Shown piece after piece: positions 26,168-35,546 of a DNA stretch of 64,000 nt. Every line of letters begins with the position of its first letter. The stretch's first letter is position 1. Source of the stretch: Cohnella pontilimi (GTDB lineage Bacteria > Bacillota > Bacilli > Paenibacillales > Paenibacillaceae); NCBI RefSeq assembly GCF_005049045.1, contig NZ_SUPK01000007.1, forward strand, positions 124,001-188,000, given 5' to 3'. The notes under the pieces are model-generated. The model was not told the origin of the DNA. It was given only the letters and a program-made list of their open reading frames with translations, and ran no database searches. The translations under genes and the position numbers were made by a program.

Positions 26168-27250
26168 TCACGCGGATACACTGGTTCTGTTTTTGCCGGA
26201 GTGCTTCGCATCGTACAAGGCGGCATCTGCCCCTTGGAAAAATTTCTCCTTGCCCATCCCGTTCACGTAGCGGTTAATGCCCGCGCTGACCGTAACCGAG
26301 CGCCCGCTCAGCGATTCATGCGGGGTGGAAGCGATGGAGCGGCGGATCTGCTCCATCGTGTCGTAGGCGGCAAGAAAATCGAGGTCCGTGAACAAAATCA
26401 CGAATTCCTCCCCGCCGTAGCGTGCCACGAAATCGTGAGATCCGACCTTGGACCGCGCGACTTCCGCCACTTTGCGCAGCACCTGGTCCCCCGCACGGTG
26501 GCCGTATGTATCGTTAATCGATTTGAAATTGTCGATGTCGAACACGGCGAGATGCAAAAGAAGCCGGCCTTTCTCCGCTTCCTCAACCAGCTTGTCCACC
26601 AGCTCGTGATAAGCCATGTGATTGTAGGTCTCCGTTAAATAGTCGGTTTTGGCCAGCTTGAACATTTCCATGTTCCGCAGCTGCAAAGCCTGATTGGATT
26701 CGTATGAGGAAATCAAGTTTTGCAAGAGCTCGCGGCCTCGGGCCAGCACGAAGAAAGCGATCCCGCTGTACACGCCCAAAATGACGGTCATCGTCACGAT
26801 TTCGATCGTGCTTATGCGGCTATGGATATTTGGGTTAATGAAATAAAGGGTGTACAAATCGAATGCCGCTGTCGAAATGGCGTACACGAGGATGGAGTAA
26901 CGAAAATACAATATGCTGACCATGACCGGAAAGAAAAGAAAGAAAAGGAGATAGTCCAGGGTGGAATGGACGGCGGTCACGATGAGCGTGAACAGTGCCG
27001 ATGCGGTAATGAGCAAGTAGTCGTGGTGTTTGGGGAGCATACGGATACCGGCATCGGCCAGCAGGACGACGAGCAGCAGCAGTGCCGTCGGCCGCAGAAG
27101 GTAGGGACCGACGAATTCGTCCGGAGGTACTGCCGTGACGAACAGCATGTATAAGCATTCGATAACGATGGAAACAACCCATACGACCCAAAAGGTGTGA
27201 AGCAAACGGCGATTCCATCGCTTTTGGTGATTTTCCATGGGTGAGGACAT
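26168..27250 (-). CDS. Membrane-bound diguanylate cyclase (GGDEF)
   Basis: The ~360-residue protein has five or six N-terminal membrane helices (about residues 20-175), a short coiled linker and a GGDEF domain with the active-site variant RYGGEEFVILF. The D-x-F segments FDIDNFKSINDTYGH are intact, so it should synthesise c-di-GMP. The RxxD inhibitory site five residues before GGEEF is absent (GSHD there). I chose ATG 27250 after GAAGGGA. Confidence 0.9.
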   Translation of the reverse strand: MSSPMENHQKRWNRRLLHTFWVVWVVSIVIECLYMLFVTAVPPDEFVGPYLLRPTALLLLVVLLADAGIRMLPKHHDYLLITASALFTLIVTAVHSTLDYLLFFLFFPVMVSILYFRYSILVYAISTAAFDLYTLYFINPNIHSRISTIEIVTMTVILGVYSGIAFFVLARGRELLQNLISSYESNQALQLRNMEMFKLAKTDYLTETYNHMAYHELVDKLVEEAEKGRLLLHLAVFDIDNFKSINDTYGHRAGDQVLRKVAEVARSKVGSHDFVARYGGEEFVILFTDLDFLAAYDTMEQIRRSIASTPHESLSGRSVTVSAGINRYVNGMGKEKFFQGADAALYDAKHSGKNRTSVSA

Positions 27251-27368
27251 AAGAACATCCCTTCGGTGGCTCACTTTATAAAATATACCATACGACCTCG
27301 CCCATCGTATATCCCCTTTTGGGTCACCATATAGTTAGTAACAAGCTGTCTAGACGGGGGGTGAGCGC

Positions 27369-28226
27369 TTGAAACGGATGGAGTTTTTGGTGGAGCGCAG
27401 ACACGATCCGGGTTCGCTGGAGCGGCTCGCGGCGATGCTGAATCGGGCGGTGATGGGACCGGAACAAGCGGTCGATGCGATGCAGTGGGAATTGTCGGGA
27501 GACGACGGGTTTATCCGCTGTCATTTTCCGCTTGGACCGGGGCCAGCTGCGAAAAAACGTTCTTGCGAACAGGTGGGCAGGGTGCTCGCCGACTTCACGC
27601 TGACCGAACATGAGCCTCAGCTGCTGCGGCGGTTTTTCACGACGAAATTCGGAATCGAAGACGCGGTGGAATCGGATGCCCTCATCGCGGAAACGGTCGC
27701 TTTGTTGGACGGTGTGCAGCAGATCGGCGATCATTGGCCCGGCAAAGGACGGGAGAGAAGGCTGCGCAAACTGACCGCCCGCTTTGCTGCCTATCTAGAA
27801 GAACATGACCGCCTTCATTTAGACGGATTCATCCGTTTCCGGTTGGGCGAGTATCGCGCGGAAGTGCTGGAAGCGGCGGAAACGGCGATGGAGGAACGGT
27901 TGGCGGAGCGTCAATACGAGGATTTCATGGCCTTGCTCAAATCGATGGTCGAATGGCAGGAAACCCGGATTCCCGCGGTTCATGTGCTCCATGGCGGCGG
28001 ACATGCCTTTCGCCTGCTGGATGAGGACATGCGTCCGCTGGAACAAGACCGTCCGGGCGGGCAGGATGCGGCGGAAGAAGAGGAAAGCGTGCTGGTGAGC
28101 CGCCTTTTGGCCGCCTCTCCGGGACAACTGTACATTCACACGCCGGAACCCGAATCCCAGGTCATCCGGACGTTGATTTGCATTTTCGGAGACCGGGCGG
28201 AATTGTACCCGCACAATCTTTTGTAA
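27369..28226 (+). CDS. ytxC: YtxC-like sporulation protein
   Basis: The 285-residue soluble protein matches the YtxC family by its C-terminal segment (QVIRTLICIFGDRAELY) and by position just before thrS, as in Bacillus subtilis. The central part contains DGFIRFRLGEYRAEV. The TTG start at 27369 follows GGGGGTGAG; ATG 27378 is an alternative. Its biochemical role is unknown, and expression in the mother cell is described for the family. Confidence 0.85.
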   Translation: MKRMEFLVERRHDPGSLERLAAMLNRAVMGPEQAVDAMQWELSGDDGFIRCHFPLGPGPAAKKRSCEQVGRVLADFTLTEHEPQLLRRFFTTKFGIEDAVESDALIAETVALLDGVQQIGDHWPGKGRERRLRKLTARFAAYLEEHDRLHLDGFIRFRLGEYRAEVLEAAETAMEERLAERQYEDFMALLKSMVEWQETRIPAVHVLHGGGHAFRLLDEDMRPLEQDRPGGQDAAEEEESVLVSRLLAASPGQLYIHTPEPESQVIRTLICIFGDRAELYPHNLL

Positions 28227-28244
28227 AACCGGCGGTACACGGCC

Positions 28245-28274
28245 TTGACGCAGCCGAACGGGGGTTGTTATAAT
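28245..28274 (+). promoter_or_regulatory. thrS promoter
   Basis: TTGACG (28245-28250) and TATAAT (28269-28274) with an 18-base spacer lie just upstream of the T-box leader. Confidence 0.75.
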
Positions 28275-28304
28275 GCAGAGTATCTTTATCGCGCAACATC
28301 GGAA

Positions 28305-28600
28305 TCATGAACAGCGAAGATGAAGACATGATCCCTTCTTCCCGGACGGACCAGAGAGAGGAAACACCGGCTGAAATTTCCTCACGAAACCGGCGATCGG
28401 ATTACCCCTTCGGAGCTGAGCGGTTGAACCGGACGGCCACAGGCCGGACGCAGCGTAAGCCGCAACGGATCATTCCCGTTACCGAATGCACCGAGGGTCT
28501 ACGCGGACCGTCCATTCACGGACGGAAATCCGGCAGACCGAATCAGGGTGGAACCACGGGCCAATACGAGGCATCGTCCCTTATGAGACGGTGTCTTTTT
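28305..28600 (+). ncRNA. T-box riboswitch of thrS
   Basis: The conserved T-box AGGGTGGAACCACG is at 28545-28558; its UGGA would pair with a UCCA acceptor end, fitting tRNA-Thr. A terminator (GGCATCGTC with GACGGTGTC, then T5) ends near 28600. A candidate threonine specifier, ACC, is at 28428-28430. Uncharged tRNA-Thr should favour antitermination and raise thrS expression. Confidence 0.93.
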
Positions 28601-28644
28601 GTTTTCCGGATGTTTACGCGCGAAATACCAAGGAGGAATGCGGT

Positions 28645-30582
28645 ATGGTGCAAGTAAAGCTGCCTGATGGGGCAATCCGGGAGTATGATGCCGGCGTAAC
28701 CGTGGAAGACGTCGCGGGCTCGATCAGCCCTGGCTTGAAGAAAAATGCGGTGGCCGGCAAGATCAACGGCAAAGCTGTGGATCTGAACACGCCGATTGAA
28801 GACAATGTGTCGCTCGAAATTTTGACACTCGATCAAGCCGACGGCCTCGAGGTTATGCGTCACAGCACGGCGCACCTGATGGCCCAGGCGATCAAACGGC
28901 TGTATGGCGGCGACAAAGTCAAACTGGGGATTGGTCCGGTCATCGAAGACGGCTTCTACTATGACATCGACCTGGAGCAATCCATTACGCCGGAGGATTT
29001 GGGCAAGATCGAGCAGGAGATGGAGAAGATCGTCAAGGAAGATCTTGCCATCGTTCGCAAGGTTGTCAGCCGCGAAGAAGCGCTCGCCATTTATGAAAAA
29101 ATCGGGGATCCGCTTAAGCTGGAACTGATCCGGGATCTACCCGCGGAGTCGGTCATCACCATTTATGAGCAAGGGGAGTTTTTCGACCTTTGCCGCGGAC
29201 CGCACGTGCCGTCTACCGGCAAAATCAAGGCGTTCAAGCTGCTGAGCGTTGCAGGCGCGTACTGGCGCGGAGACAGCAAAAACAAAATGCTCCAACGGAT
29301 TTATGGTACGGCGTTTGCGAAAAAAGCCCAGTTGGATGAGCACTTGCATTTTCTCGAGGAAGCCAAAAAACGCGATCACCGCAAATTGGGCCGCGAGCTG
29401 AAAATGTTCACGTTCTCGCGCGAAGTCGGCCAAGGCTTGCCGCTGTGGCTGCCCTACGGTGCCAAGCTCCGCCGCACACTCGAGCGTTATATCGTGGATT
29501 TGGAAGAGCGCCTCGGCTACCAGCACGTTTATACGCCGGTGCTGGCGAATGTCGACCTGTATAAGACTTCCGGTCACTGGGAGCATTACAAAGACGATAT
29601 GTTCCCGCCGATGGAACTGGATAACGAAGAATTGGTGCTGCGCCCGATGAACTGTCCTCACCACATGATGGTGTACAAGAGCGATATGCGCAGTTACCGC
29701 GATCTGCCGCTGCGCGTCGCTGAGCTGGGCACGATGCACCGTTACGAAATGTCCGGTGCGCTGACGGGCCTGCACCGTGTGCGTGCGATGACGCTGAACG
29801 ACGCGCATATTTTCTGCCGGATGGACCAGATCAAGGAAGAGTTTACGCGCGTCGTGAATCTGATCCGGCAAGTATATGAAGACTTCGGGATCAAGGAATA
29901 TCGCTTCCGGCTGTCTTACCGGGATCCGCAGGACAAAGAGAAATACTGGCCGGACGACAATATGTGGGAAACGACCCAGCGCATGCTGCGTGAAGTTGTG
30001 GAGGAACTTGGGCTTCCGTTCTTTGAAGCCGAAGGCGAAGCCGCGTTTTACGGACCGAAGCTTGACGTTCAGATCAAAACCGCGCTGGGCAAGGAAGAAA
30101 CGCTGTCCACCGCGCAGCTGGACGTTCTGCTGCCGGAACGCTTCGAGCTCGAATACGTGGGAGACGACGGCAAGAAGCACCGCCCGGTCGTCATTCACCG
30201 CGGTATTATCAGCACGATGGAGCGCATGACGGCATTCCTCCTCGAGAACTTCGCCGGCGCGCTGCCGCTGTGGCTGTCGCCGGTTCAGGCGAAAGTCATT
30301 CCGGTCAGCACCGCCTATGAAGGTTACGTGCGTGAAGTCGAAGAGAAGCTGCAGGCCGCTGGTATCCGGGTGGAATCCGATCTGCGGAATGAGAAGATGG
30401 GTTACAAAATCCGTGAAGCGCAGCTGGAGAAAATTCCTTATATGCTCATCGTGGGGGAACAGGAAGCGGAGAACGGAACGGTATCCGTCCGCCGGCGCGG
30501 AGAAGGCGACCTCGGCGCACAGCCGCTGGCCGACTTCATTGCCCGAGCAACAGGTGAGATCGTCTCGAAACGTGTCGACTAA
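28645..30582 (+). CDS. thrS: Threonyl-tRNA synthetase
   Basis: The 645-residue product has all ThrRS parts: an N-terminal TGS domain (about 1-63), the editing/SAD domain with [10 protein letters not shown] and CRGPHV (about 65-240), the class II catalytic core with LRPMNCPHH and the anticodon-binding domain (about 535-640). I chose ATG 28645, preceded by AGGAGG at eight bases. Expression is under the T-box leader. Confidence 0.98.
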   Translation: MVQVKLPDGAIREYDAGVTVEDVAGSISPGLKKNAVAGKINGKAVDLNTPIEDNVSLEILTLDQADGLEVMRHSTAHLMAQAIKRLYGGDKVKLGIGPVIEDGFYYDIDLEQSITPEDLGKIEQEMEKIVKEDLAIVRKVVSREEALAIYEKIGDPLKLELIRDLPAESVITIYEQGEFFDLCRGPHVPSTGKIKAFKLLSVAGAYWRGDSKNKMLQRIYGTAFAKKAQLDEHLHFLEEAKKRDHRKLGRELKMFTFSREVGQGLPLWLPYGAKLRRTLERYIVDLEERLGYQHVYTPVLANVDLYKTSGHWEHYKDDMFPPMELDNEELVLRPMNCPHHMMVYKSDMRSYRDLPLRVAELGTMHRYEMSGALTGLHRVRAMTLNDAHIFCRMDQIKEEFTRVVNLIRQVYEDFGIKEYRFRLSYRDPQDKEKYWPDDNMWETTQRMLREVVEELGLPFFEAEGEAAFYGPKLDVQIKTALGKEETLSTAQLDVLLPERFELEYVGDDGKKHRPVVIHRGIISTMERMTAFLLENFAGALPLWLSPVQAKVIPVSTAYEGYVREVEEKLQAAGIRVESDLRNEKMGYKIREAQLEKIPYMLIVGEQEAENGTVSVRRRGEGDLGAQPLADFIARATGEIVSKRVD

Positions 30583-30593
30583 ATAAGGACAAA

Positions 30594-30622
30594 GGGACTG
30601 CCTTTGCGCAGTCTCTTTTTTA
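30594..30622 (+). terminator. thrS terminator
   Basis: GGGACTG pairs with CAGTCTC, followed by six T residues. Confidence 0.8.
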
Positions 30623-30722
30623 TGTCGAGAAAACCGATATATTGGGAAATATTCTCTTTTCCTCGCACTTGTGCTAGAATGAACTTACCTATCTTTGCCA
30701 TGGTTGAGGAGTGAACCGTGTC

Positions 30723-31241
30723 ATGAAATTCCTCGGCAACGCGGATCCTCAAGCCTTCAGCTCGGAAGAAGAACTTTTGTCGGAGCTTTACCGACAAATG
30801 CTGAAGGTCGCGCGATACAAGTTGTACAACAAGAACGACGCCGTAGATGTCGTGCAGGAAGCATGGGTTCGTATTTTGGAACATGGCTCGACGCTTCGCG
30901 ATTCGGACAAGCTGATTCCGTGGGCCAAGGCGATCGCCTCCAATCTGGCCTCTAACGCGAATCGCAGCAAAAAGGTAGAAACGATTGATGACGATTACGT
31001 TCGGGATTTATCCGGCCTGGGGTCGAACTCCGAACCCGAGCTGTTAGCCGAATTGTCGGACTTGCTTGGACGCTTGGATCCGCAGGCGCGTACGCTGCTG
31101 CTGTACAAGTTTTACTACGGCTTCCGGGACGATGAAATTGCAGCCGCCTTGTCCGTGCCCGTCGGTACGGTGAAAGCCCGGATTCATAGGAGCAAAGCCA
31201 GAGCGAAGCAACAGGTCCGGGAAGAGTTTCCGCATACATAA
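30723..31241 (+). CDS. ECF-type RNA polymerase sigma factor
   Basis: The 172-residue protein has sigma region 2 (about 20-85, VDVVQEAWVRILEH and WAKAIASNLASNANRSKK) and region 4 (about 110-165, DEIAAALSVPVGTVKARIHRSK). No anti-sigma gene follows. The start is likely ATG 30723, 11 bases after GAGGAG; GTG 30711 abuts that site. The next gene is a spore-protein gene, which is only circumstantial. Confidence 0.88.
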   Translation: MKFLGNADPQAFSSEEELLSELYRQMLKVARYKLYNKNDAVDVVQEAWVRILEHGSTLRDSDKLIPWAKAIASNLASNANRSKKVETIDDDYVRDLSGLGSNSEPELLAELSDLLGRLDPQARTLLLYKFYYGFRDDEIAAALSVPVGTVKARIHRSKARAKQQVREEFPHT

Positions 31242-31246
31242 ACGCC

Positions 31247-31277
31247 CTCCCGCCCGCTCAAGCTATATAGCGGGAGG
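31247..31277 (+). promoter_or_regulatory. Hairpin masking the ribosome-binding site of the spore-protein gene
   Basis: CCTCCCGC (31247-31254) is perfectly complementary to GCGGGAGG (31270-31277), which is part of the Shine-Dalgarno region GGGAGGTGAGG before ATG 31288. No U tract follows, so this is unlikely to be just a terminator. Confidence 0.6.
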
Positions 31278-31287
31278 TGAGGTTATC

Positions 31288-31440
31288 ATGGCGAAAAACC
31301 GTAAGGTCAAAGCGGGAACGAACAATAACAACAGTGCTTTCCAAACGGAATTTGCCTCCGGAGCCGGCACGAACAACAACCAAGGCGCCTGTGGAACCGG
31401 GGCTGCGCAGCACAACGCCAATCGCACCAACAATCGTTAA
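31288..31440 (+). CDS. Short gamma-type small acid-soluble spore protein
   Basis: The 50-residue protein is rich in N, G, A and Q, begins MAKNRKVKAGTNNNN and contains TEFAS. That motif is characteristic of gamma-type SASP (SspE), which stores amino acids in the spore core and is cut by the GPR protease. Bacillus subtilis SspE has repeated units; here only one is present. A strong GGGAGGTGAGG site precedes it. It should be expressed in the forespore. Confidence 0.82.
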   Translation: MAKNRKVKAGTNNNNSAFQTEFASGAGTNNNQGACGTGAAQHNANRTNNR

Positions 31441-31469
31441 TTGGAACTGGTAACGTACCCGCCTTCTGA

Positions 31470-31496
31470 AGAGGGACCCGACGGTCCCTCTTTTAT
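31470..31496 (+). terminator. Terminator of the spore-protein gene
   Basis: GAGGGACC pairs with GGTCCCTC around CGAC, followed by TTTTATT. Confidence 0.85.
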
Positions 31497-31573
31497 TATT
31501 TTTCAAACCGTCGGCATAAGGATAAATGATGATAGATGTGCAAAATATCCCTGACGACGGGAGTGCGGCCAAG

Positions 31574-31672
31574 ATGAACAAATGGCTGATGAGCATGCTG
31601 ATCCTTTTTGATATCGGTTTGATTGTGATGTTGATCGGCATTATCTCCATCATGATCACAGCCTGGACTTGA
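31574..31672 (+). CDS. Possible 32-residue single-span membrane peptide
   Basis: ATG 31574 follows GGGAG at about ten bases. The product starts MNKWLMSM and is then almost entirely hydrophobic (LILFDIGLIVMLIGIISIM) before ITAWT. An upstream ATG 31526 would add 16 residues. It is followed by a terminator, which supports it being a transcription unit. No family recognised. Confidence 0.5.
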   Translation: MNKWLMSMLILFDIGLIVMLIGIISIMITAWT

Positions 31673-31689
31673 ACACTTTCATGCTTTGG

Positions 31690-31728
31690 ACAGGGCAGAC
31701 ATCCTCAGCGGACGTCTGCTCTGTTTTA
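31690..31728 (+). terminator. Terminator after the small membrane peptide
   Basis: ACAGGGCAGAC pairs with GTCTGCTCTGT, followed by TTTTATTTTTG. Confidence 0.85.
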
Positions 31729-31811
31729 TTTTTGTCGTTGCGCGTAAAAGGGAATTGCAGTCCGGCCGAAGAAAAAATAGGAGGATATCGTTTAGACAAG
31801 GGGGAATCGCA

Positions 31812-32585
31812 ATGTCTGCGAACAATCGGGTCAGCAAGGAAACGATATTGCACGATCTGCGGCAGCTGGGCGTACAGTCGGGCATGGAATTACTCGTACA
31901 CAGTTCTCTTTCCCGCATCGGCTATGTCGAAGGCGGAGCGGATACGGTGATCGACGCCTTGCTCAAAGCCGTTGATCCCGCCGAGGGAACGCTGCTTGTT
32001 CCTACGCTCACCGGAACGAGCGCCGACAGTGCGGAACAGCCGCCCTTTTTTGATGTGAAAGCTTCACAATGTTGGACAGGCGTCATTCCGGAAACGATGC
32101 GTTTGCGTGAGGATGCCGTTCGCTCGTTGTCCCCGACGCATTCAGTGGCAGCCATCGGCCGTAACGCCTTCGATTTGACCCGGGGGCACGAAGACTGCTG
32201 GACGACCTGCGGATTCGGCAGCCCGTATTACCGTTTATGCCGCCGGCGGGGTGCCATTTTGCTGCTCGGCGTCACGCTCGAATCCAATACCACGTTCCAC
32301 ACGGTGGAAGAGGTGGTCGGCGTTCCTTATCATTTGCAGCCCAAGCCGGTCACTTGCACGATGACGGACGAGCAGGGCCGGTCGATCGTCCGGAGCACCA
32401 TGCTGCACGACTGGGGGACGCCTCGCAATTTCTCCGTTCTTGAAGCGCCGCTGCTGGCCGAAGGGATCATGAAAGCCGGCCGAATCGGCCATGCGGACTG
32501 TTTTCTCATCGACGCTGAATCCTTCTTGGCCTATAGTACGGATCAGCTGCAGTCCAATCCTCGCCTCCTGACGGCTCAGTCCTGA
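31812..32585 (+). CDS. AAC(3)-family N-acetyltransferase
   Basis: The 257-residue protein matches the antibiotic/aminoglycoside N3-acetyltransferase fold family: HSSLSRIGYVEGGADTVIDAL near the N-terminus, TLTGTSAD, RSLSPTHSVAAIG with the catalytic His/Ser region, and LLLGVTLESNTTFHTVEE. Chromosomal members (YokD-like) are widespread and do not necessarily confer resistance. I chose ATG 31812 after AAGGGGGAA. Confidence 0.85.
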   Translation: MSANNRVSKETILHDLRQLGVQSGMELLVHSSLSRIGYVEGGADTVIDALLKAVDPAEGTLLVPTLTGTSADSAEQPPFFDVKASQCWTGVIPETMRLREDAVRSLSPTHSVAAIGRNAFDLTRGHEDCWTTCGFGSPYYRLCRRRGAILLLGVTLESNTTFHTVEEVVGVPYHLQPKPVTCTMTDEQGRSIVRSTMLHDWGTPRNFSVLEAPLLAEGIMKAGRIGHADCFLIDAESFLAYSTDQLQSNPRLLTAQS

Positions 32586-32689
32586 GACCGAGGAACTTTT
32601 CCAACCCGCGCCGCTGTCGGACGCCCCAAGGTTGGCTTTATACTAGAGTCATGATTCGATAATTTGCGGCAAATCGGAGGAAAAGACTT

Positions 32690-33763
32690 ATGCATCAGTC
32701 TATTTTGCACCGGCTGTTTTGGGGGATTGTGCTGGTCGCGATGGGCGTCGTTTTTTTGCTTAATCAGACCGGCGTTACCACTTTTAATATCGGGGATTTG
32801 TTTTCGAATTTCTGGCCGGTGTTCATTATTCTGTTCGGTCTGCAAGGACTGCTCATCCAAAGAGCGGGAGGCTTTTGGTGGAACCCGCTCGTGATCATGA
32901 TCGGCGTCATTTTTCTGGGCCGTAATTTGGGCTGGTTCACCTGGGATCTCGGAGACATGTTCAGGTTGATCGGTCCCGTGGCCCTCATCCTGTTCGGCCT
33001 CAACATGATGGCGTGCGGGAACAGATCCAAGCGGCACAGACACCGCGGCGATTGGACGGCCAACGGATGGAATCCGGTGACTCCTCCTTCGGTGCCGCCG
33101 GTGCCGCCCGAACCGCCGTTGGAACGTCAAGGGCCGCCTCCCGCTCCGCCCTTGTCGGACGATCCGAATGCTCCTTTCTCGAACACCGAGCCTAAGGGCG
33201 GCTATCAAGACACCTCCCAGGGGCATGCGCATTGGTCGGAAGAGCGGCGCCGAGAAAAGGAAGAACGGTGGCAGGAGCGCCTCCGGGAAAAGGAAGAGCG
33301 CTGGCGGCAAAAGCAGCAAGCCCGCGAAGAACGCAGACGGCATCATGGACATGGGCAATGGTGGGATCATTCCTTTGACCCCAACCGTCAGGCTCACAGC
33401 CGTTTTATCGGAGATGTGTATATCGGGCAGGATTACTGGGAGCTGCGGCCGATGTCGATCTCCCATTTCATCGGGGACACGACGCTGGACCTGACGAAGG
33501 CGCAAATCCCGCTTGGCGAAACACGCATTTACGTATCCGGCTTTATCGGGGACGTTAAAGTATTCGTGCCTAATGATCTCGGCGTGGGCATTCAAGTGGT
33601 ATCCAGTTCGCTGATCGGCGACGTGAAAGTGCTGGATCACAAGCGCGGCGGATTTTTTAACCAGATGACGGTGGAAACGCCGAGTTATTCCGATACGGAC
33701 AAACGCATCGTGCTGATCGCCAGCTCGTTCATCGGCGATGTCCGGGTGACGAAAGTAGGGTAG
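32690..33763 (+). CDS. liaF: LiaF-like membrane repressor of the envelope-stress two-component system
   Basis: The 357-residue protein has four N-terminal membrane helices (about 8-110), a proline-rich then highly charged E/R linker (about 125-225), and a C-terminal beta-helical domain with repeated FIGD units (RFIGDVYIG, HFIGDTTLD, GFIGDVKVF, SLIGDVKVL, SFIGDVRVT). LiaF keeps LiaS inactive without cell-wall stress. The gene is followed at 8 bp by liaS and then liaR. The ATG follows CGGAGGAAAAG. Confidence 0.9.
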   Translation: MHQSILHRLFWGIVLVAMGVVFLLNQTGVTTFNIGDLFSNFWPVFIILFGLQGLLIQRAGGFWWNPLVIMIGVIFLGRNLGWFTWDLGDMFRLIGPVALILFGLNMMACGNRSKRHRHRGDWTANGWNPVTPPSVPPVPPEPPLERQGPPPAPPLSDDPNAPFSNTEPKGGYQDTSQGHAHWSEERRREKEERWQERLREKEERWRQKQQAREERRRHHGHGQWWDHSFDPNRQAHSRFIGDVYIGQDYWELRPMSISHFIGDTTLDLTKAQIPLGETRIYVSGFIGDVKVFVPNDLGVGIQVVSSSLIGDVKVLDHKRGGFFNQMTVETPSYSDTDKRIVLIASSFIGDVRVTKVG

Positions 33764-33771
33764 AGAAGCGA

Positions 33772-34809
33772 ATGATGCGATTCGTCCGCAACAGCAAATG
33801 GGAAAATGCCATATACGCCGGCGTGTCCGCCTTGGTCATGATGCTTGTTCTGTATTTCGGCTGGGTCGCCTTGTCCGAGGCTCCGCCGCTTCCGGAATCG
33901 TGGATCGGTTGGACCGTCGTGTTCGTGATCGTACAAATGGCGGTTGCGTACATTTTCGGTCATCGGACACAGCGCCGGCTGGATCAGCTGCAGCTCGCGC
34001 TGAAACAAGCCAAAGCCGGCAATTGGAAAGCCCGGCTGCCGGGTCTCGGACCGGATGCTTTCACGGGGGTATACAACGAATTTAACGAGATGCTGTCCCA
34101 ACTGGAGAATCGATTGAAATTGCTGCAGCAGATAGGAGAACGCGACGTCATGGAGGAAGCGTCCTCCAAAGAGGCGGCGGTGCTGGAGGAACGGCGCAGA
34201 CTGGCCCGCGACCTGCACGATACCGTCAGTCAGCAGCTGTTCGCGCTTCATATGTCGGCCTCTTCTTTGCCCAAGCTGCTGGAGAAAGACGAAATACATG
34301 CGCATAAGGTGATGGAGCAATTGATCGCCATGTCTTCTTCGGCGCAGCGTCAAATGCGGGGCTTGATCGCGCAGCTTCGCCCGCTGGAGCTTCAAGGCCG
34401 CACACTCGCGGAAGCGTTGGAGCGCTGGTTCCCGGACTACTGCCGGCATAACGGGCTGCAGGGAACGCTGGATATTCAGCTGCTCGGCCGGCTATCCGAA
34501 GCGAAGGAGCATCAGCTGTTCCTCGTCATTCAAGAGGCGATGGCCAATGTGGTCAAACATTCGGAAGCCAGCGCCGTCCGGCTGCTGCTGGGAGAAACCG
34601 ACCGGCAAGTGACGCTGCAGATCGAGGATAATGGAACGGGATTCCAGGCGGATCAAGTGCGGGAAGGCGCATACGGCTTGTCCACGATGAGAGAACGCGC
34701 GCTGAAGCTCGGCGGAGACGTGGAAATCGTGACGAAGCAAGGAGCGGGAACCCGGGTACGGGTCTGGTTTCCCAAATTTGAAGAGCAGAATTCGGGATCC
34801 GAAAAATAG
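33772..34809 (+). CDS. liaS: LiaS-like histidine kinase
   Basis: The 345-residue kinase has two N-terminal membrane helices (about 13-33 and 45-63) with a very short extracellular loop, a HAMP-like segment, the HisKA_3 box RRLARDLHDTVSQQL (H149) and a C-terminal HATPase domain (NGTGF, GLSTMRERA). The short loop marks an intramembrane-sensing kinase. It should phosphorylate LiaR under cell-wall stress. Confidence 0.92.
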   Translation: MMRFVRNSKWENAIYAGVSALVMMLVLYFGWVALSEAPPLPESWIGWTVVFVIVQMAVAYIFGHRTQRRLDQLQLALKQAKAGNWKARLPGLGPDAFTGVYNEFNEMLSQLENRLKLLQQIGERDVMEEASSKEAAVLEERRRLARDLHDTVSQQLFALHMSASSLPKLLEKDEIHAHKVMEQLIAMSSSAQRQMRGLIAQLRPLELQGRTLAEALERWFPDYCRHNGLQGTLDIQLLGRLSEAKEHQLFLVIQEAMANVVKHSEASAVRLLLGETDRQVTLQIEDNGTGFQADQVREGAYGLSTMRERALKLGGDVEIVTKQGAGTRVRVWFPKFEEQNSGSEK

Positions 34810-34817
34810 AGGAGCGA

Positions 34818-35498
34818 ATGACGGTGTCGAGTGGGGAATCGAACGTTTGGAACGTATTGATTGTCGATGATCACGAAATGGTACGGATGGGCTTGAAAAC
34901 GTATTTGATGCTGGATTCCCGATTTGATGTGATCGGCGAAGCCTCCGGCGGGCAAGATGCGGTCCGGAAGCTTACGGAGGGCGGTTATAACGGCAAAATG
35001 CCCCATCTTGTGCTGATGGACCTCATGATGCCGGACATGAACGGGGTCGAAACGACGAAAATGCTGCTGGAGCGTTTTCCCGAGCTTCGGATTATTATCC
35101 TGACCAGCTTTCTGGAGGACGATAAAATCGTCGAAGCGATCGAAGCGGGAGCGGTCAGCTATGTGCTGAAGACCGTCTCGGCCGATGAACTCCTTTATGC
35201 GATGCAGGGAGCTTTGAAGAACATGCCGGTTATGAGCAGCGACGTCTCCCAAGCGCTCACCCGCGGCCTGCGCAAACGTTCCGTGCAGCACGAGGACGAA
35301 GGCTTGACGGAGCGGGAACGGGAAGTGCTGCTGCTGATCGCGGAAGGCAAGTCGAACAAGGAAATCGGGGATGAGCTTCATATCAGCGTCAAAACAGTGA
35401 AAACCCACGTGAGCAATCTGCTCATGAAATGCGAAATGGAGGACCGCACGCAGCTGGCCATTTACGCTCACCGCAAGGGATGGGCCAAGCAGGCATAA
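34818..35498 (+). CDS. liaR: LiaR-like response regulator (NarL family)
   Basis: The 226-residue protein has a receiver domain with phospho-acceptor D68 (LVLMDLMMPDMNG) and a LuxR-type HTH (about 158-222, LTEREREVLLLIAEGKSNKE). It follows liaS by 8 bp with GAGGAG before ATG. No liaI/liaH target gene is adjacent, unlike Bacillus subtilis. Confidence 0.93.
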   Translation: MTVSSGESNVWNVLIVDDHEMVRMGLKTYLMLDSRFDVIGEASGGQDAVRKLTEGGYNGKMPHLVLMDLMMPDMNGVETTKMLLERFPELRIIILTSFLEDDKIVEAIEAGAVSYVLKTVSADELLYAMQGALKNMPVMSSDVSQALTRGLRKRSVQHEDEGLTEREREVLLLIAEGKSNKEIGDELHISVKTVKTHVSNLLMKCEMEDRTQLAIYAHRKGWAKQA

Positions 35499-35546
35499 CC
35501 GGAAGCCAAACCGGTTAGGCTATAGGGTAAAAAGGGAGAACTGCCC

